NCBI RefSeq assembly: GCF_009742705.1 | Contig: NZ_WPCU01000004.1 | Coordinates: 1 to 55,799 of the forward strand | Length of the DNA: 55,799 bases | Direction of reading: 5' to 3' | DNA from: Auraticoccus cholistanensis | GTDB lineage: Bacteria > Actinomycetota > Actinomycetes > Propionibacteriales > Propionibacteriaceae | Part shown: piece by piece, positions 53,902 through 55,799 of the stretch | Layout of the letters: every line of letters begins with the position of its first letter | How positions within the stretch are numbered: position 1 is the first letter of the stretch | Position numbers and translations under genes: made by a program | Notes under the pieces: generated by a model | What the model saw: only the letters and a program-made list of their open reading frames with translations | What the model was told of the DNA's origin: nothing | Databases searched by the model: none

Positions 53902-55074
53902 CTACGCGTCGCCGGGGCGGATCGTCCCCCTCACGTCCCTGCGGTAGCGACCCGGCGCCTTGCCCTTGCTGCGCTTGAACGCCATGCTCATGTACTCGCT
54001 GCTGGCGAAGTCGAGACGCTCCGCGATCTGGGGCAGCGTCAGATCGGTGGTGGAGAGCAGCTCTGCCACCCGCTCTATCCGCACCCTCGTGATCTCGGCG
54101 TGGACCGTGCGTCCCAGCAGGCGCACGAACCGCATGTCCAGCGCCCGTCGGGAGGACCCGACGTGTCGCAGCACCTGGGCGACGCCCACGTCGGCATGGG
54201 CGTGGTCGCGGACGAAGCGCAGCGCCTCCGCCACCTGCGGGTCGTCCACCGACAGGATCTCCGAGGACTGACGCGCCACCACCCGCAGCGGCGGGATCAG
54301 ACGCAGCCCGGGTTCCAGCACCTCGCCCTGGAGCATCCGGTCGAGCATCTCCGCGGCCAGGTGACCGGTGCGTGTGGTGTCGGGTTCGATGCTCGACAGG
54401 GGCGGGGAGGTCAGCGTGCCGATCAGCTCGTCGTTGTCGACACCGAGCACGGCCACCGCGTCGGGGACAGGGATGCCGGCGGCGGTGCAGGCCTCGAGGA
54501 TCTCCTGCCCGGCGATGTCGTAGCAGGCCAGGACCCCCACCGGTTTCGGCAGCTCCTCCAACCACCGGGCCAGCCGCTGGCGATCCCTCGACCGCATGCC
54601 GGATCGCTGCATCGCGAAGGTGCGGGCCCGACCGCCCCGTGCGGCCACGTGGTGGGTGAAGCGCTCCCCGCGGGTCCTCGACCACTCGAACCGCTCGTCA
54701 CCGCAGAACGCGAACTCATGCAGACCGCGCTCGGCGAAGTGCTCCACGGCAAGACGTGCGATCGCGTCGTCGTCCGTCTCGACGCCCGGCAGCTCCGGCA
54801 CCAGACGGGCCGCGGACAGGTCGACGGTCGGCAGCCCGAGCCGGCGGACGAGGGCAGCTGTCTCGGCCGTCTCGATGCGCGCGATGAGGCCGTGCCCCTG
54901 CCACCCGTCCAGCCAGGAGAAGTCCGTCTCGTGCCGGCTGTGCTCGGCGAGGTAGAGGGACCAGCCCGGCCGCGTCCGCACGTACGCGCGGACCCCTCCG
55001 AGGAGGCCGCGGGCGTAGGCGTTCGACGTCTCCACCAGGAGGGCCACCTGGCGTCGGACCGGCGTGAGGGCCAT
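53902..55074 (-). CDS. XylR-type regulator (sugar-binding domain plus AraC HTH)
   Basis: The protein has 390 residues from the ATG at 55074. An N-terminal LacI/periplasmic-binding-like domain (RRQVALLVETSNAYARGLLGGVRAYVR; PVGVLACYDIAGQEILEACTAAGIPVPDAVAVLGVDNDE; LSSIEPDTTRTGHLAAEML) is fused to a C-terminal AraC HTH (ISVDD-like start, LLSTTDLTLPQIAERLDFASSEYMSMAFKRSKGKAPGRYR). This is the E. coli XylR layout, which senses sugars. It is divergent from a Gfo/Idh/MocA oxidoreductase, its probable target. Confidence 0.92.
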   Translation of the reverse strand: MALTPVRRQVALLVETSNAYARGLLGGVRAYVRTRPGWSLYLAEHSRHETDFSWLDGWQGHGLIARIETAETAALVRRLGLPTVDLSAARLVPELPGVETDDDAIARLAVEHFAERGLHEFAFCGDERFEWSRTRGERFTHHVAARGGRARTFAMQRSGMRSRDRQRLARWLEELPKPVGVLACYDIAGQEILEACTAAGIPVPDAVAVLGVDNDELIGTLTSPPLSSIEPDTTRTGHLAAEMLDRMLQGEVLEPGLRLIPPLRVVARQSSEILSVDDPQVAEALRFVRDHAHADVGVAQVLRHVGSSRRALDMRFVRLLGRTVHAEITRVRIERVAELLSTTDLTLPQIAERLDFASSEYMSMAFKRSKGKAPGRYRRDVRGTIRPGDA

Positions 55075-55159
55075 GCCAGATACCTTAGGAGTCGTGCGAG
55101 ATAGCGCATGGTGACTCGGTGGTCGTCTCCCTAGATTCGGGGTGACGAGGAGGTCACTG

Positions 55160-55799
55160 ATGACGAAACAGGTCCGGGTGGGGATCGTCGGGCTCGGCTT
55201 CGGCGCCGAGTTCATCCCGATCTACCAGGCCCACCCCGACGCCGAGCTGCTGGCGGTCTGCCAGCGGACACCCGCGGCACTGAGGGAGACGGCGAGCAGG
55301 TTCGGGGTCCCACGGCAGTACACCGACATCGGTCAGCTGCTCCGCGATCCCGACATCGACGCCGTCCACATCAACACCCCCATCCCCGACCACGCGGCGC
55401 AGTCCATCGCCGCGCTCGAGGCGGGCAAGCACGTGGCCTGCACCGTGCCGATGGCCACGACGCTGCAGGAGATCCAGGCTGTCGTGGCGGCGGCGAGGGC
55501 GTCGGGGCGCAACTACATGATGATGGAGACCGTCGTGTACTCCCGGGAGTTCCTCCACGTGCGGTCGCTCGTGGACGACGGCACCATCGGCCGGATCCAG
55601 TTCCTGCGCGGCGCCCACCACCAGGACATGACGGGATGGCCCGGCTACTGGGAGGGCCTCCCCCCGATGCACTACGCCACCCACGCCGTGAGCCCCGTCC
55701 TCTCCCTCGCCGGCTCGCTCGCCGAGAGCGTCGTCTGCCTGGGCTCGGGGCGGATCTCCGACGAGCTCACCTCACGCTACGGTTCCCCGTTCGCGGTCG
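55160..55799 (+). CDS. Gfo/Idh/MocA family sugar oxidoreductase, 3' end outside the window
   Basis: At least 213 residues from the ATG at 55160, preceded by GAGGAGG; it is open to the right window edge. The Rossmann motif VGIVGLGFGAEFIPIY is followed by AVHINTPIPDHAAQSIAALEAGKHVACTVPMA. The last position is unusual: the family's catalytic lysine in EKP appears here as TVPM. It continues with MMETVVYSREFLHVRSLVDDGTIG. A TAGATT at 55132-55137 could be its -10. It is divergent from the XylR-like regulator, so probably part of an inducible carbohydrate pathway continuing beyond the window. Confidence 0.88.
   Translation, partial: MTKQVRVGIVGLGFGAEFIPIYQAHPDAELLAVCQRTPAALRETASRFGVPRQYTDIGQLLRDPDIDAVHINTPIPDHAAQSIAALEAGKHVACTVPMATTLQEIQAVVAAARASGRNYMMMETVVYSREFLHVRSLVDDGTIGRIQFLRGAHHQDMTGWPGYWEGLPPMHYATHAVSPVLSLAGSLAESVVCLGSGRISDELTSRYGSPFAV

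Overview
This is the chromosomal replication-origin region of a very GC-rich Actinomycetota bacterium. The gene order tRNA-Ile, DUF3566, gyrA, gyrB, dciA, recF, gnd, dnaN, dnaA | rpmH, rnpA, yidD, yidC, khpB, rsmG, parA, parB is the classical actinobacterial origin order. It fits Propionibacteriales-type genomes, though I cannot assign a genus from the sequence alone. Genes left of dnaA run on the minus strand and genes right of it mostly on the plus strand, as expected for leading-strand transcription from an origin at about 16-18.5 kb. DnaA-box-like 9-mers occur in both intergenic regions flanking dnaA, and three parS sites lie in and just before parA.

Layout. 1-2.3 kb: the N-terminal part of a large secreted choice-of-anchor-G-like surface protein whose Ala/Asp/Ser stalk runs off the left edge. 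2.5-8.4 kb: tRNA-Ile, DUF3566, gyrA, gyrB. 8.7-12 kb: three membrane or secreted proteins of unknown function. 12-18.1 kb: dciA, recF, gnd, dnaN, dnaA. 18.5-24.3 kb: rpmH to parB, with a small lipoprotein gene between rsmG and parA. 24.3-29 kb: a DUF3817 protein, a GlcNAc-kinase/NagZ pair for amino-sugar or wall salvage, and small unknowns. 28.3-30.2 kb: an IS30-HTH/MarR regulator divergent from an alpha/beta hydrolase.

30.1-39.2 kb is a carboxylic-acid catabolic block. It contains an FMN alpha-hydroxy-acid oxidase with an AEC transporter, an L-talarate/galactarate dehydratase with a GntR regulator, a glucarate-dehydratase-like paralogue, a LysR regulator, 5-dehydro-4-deoxyglucarate dehydratase (kdgD) and true glucarate dehydratase (gudD). 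Together the enzymes can take D-glucarate and galactarate to 2,5-dioxopentanoate. The final dehydrogenase and a dedicated hexarate importer are not in the window. Two 29-bp inverted copies of the same element flank lysR, and a perfect 15-bp palindrome lies between the two divergent operons at 32.46 kb; these look like the control sites.

39.2-46.1 kb holds an ion channel, a SURF1-like protein, a D-Ala-D-Ala-ligase-like ATP-grasp enzyme, a PLP aminotransferase, a GNAT-like protein, thioredoxin and thioredoxin reductase. 46.4-49.2 kb: a phytase-like/GDPD fusion, a VOC protein and a DLW-39-like micro-protein. 49.3-53.8 kb is a SigK/RskA module with a molybdopterin oxidoreductase and a fasciclin lipoprotein. 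The oxidoreductase and fasciclin genes are each preceded by a CCATCC-N15-CCGAA(A/C) element that matches the SigK promoter known from mycobacteria. The right edge has a XylR-like regulator divergent from a truncated Gfo/Idh/MocA oxidoreductase.

The least expected signals are: the pair of matching SigK-type promoters; the inverted LysR elements; an AT-rich 12-mer occurring once on each side of parAB; and a recurring pattern in which short tandem duplications sit on the stop codon or just beyond the 3' end of several genes.
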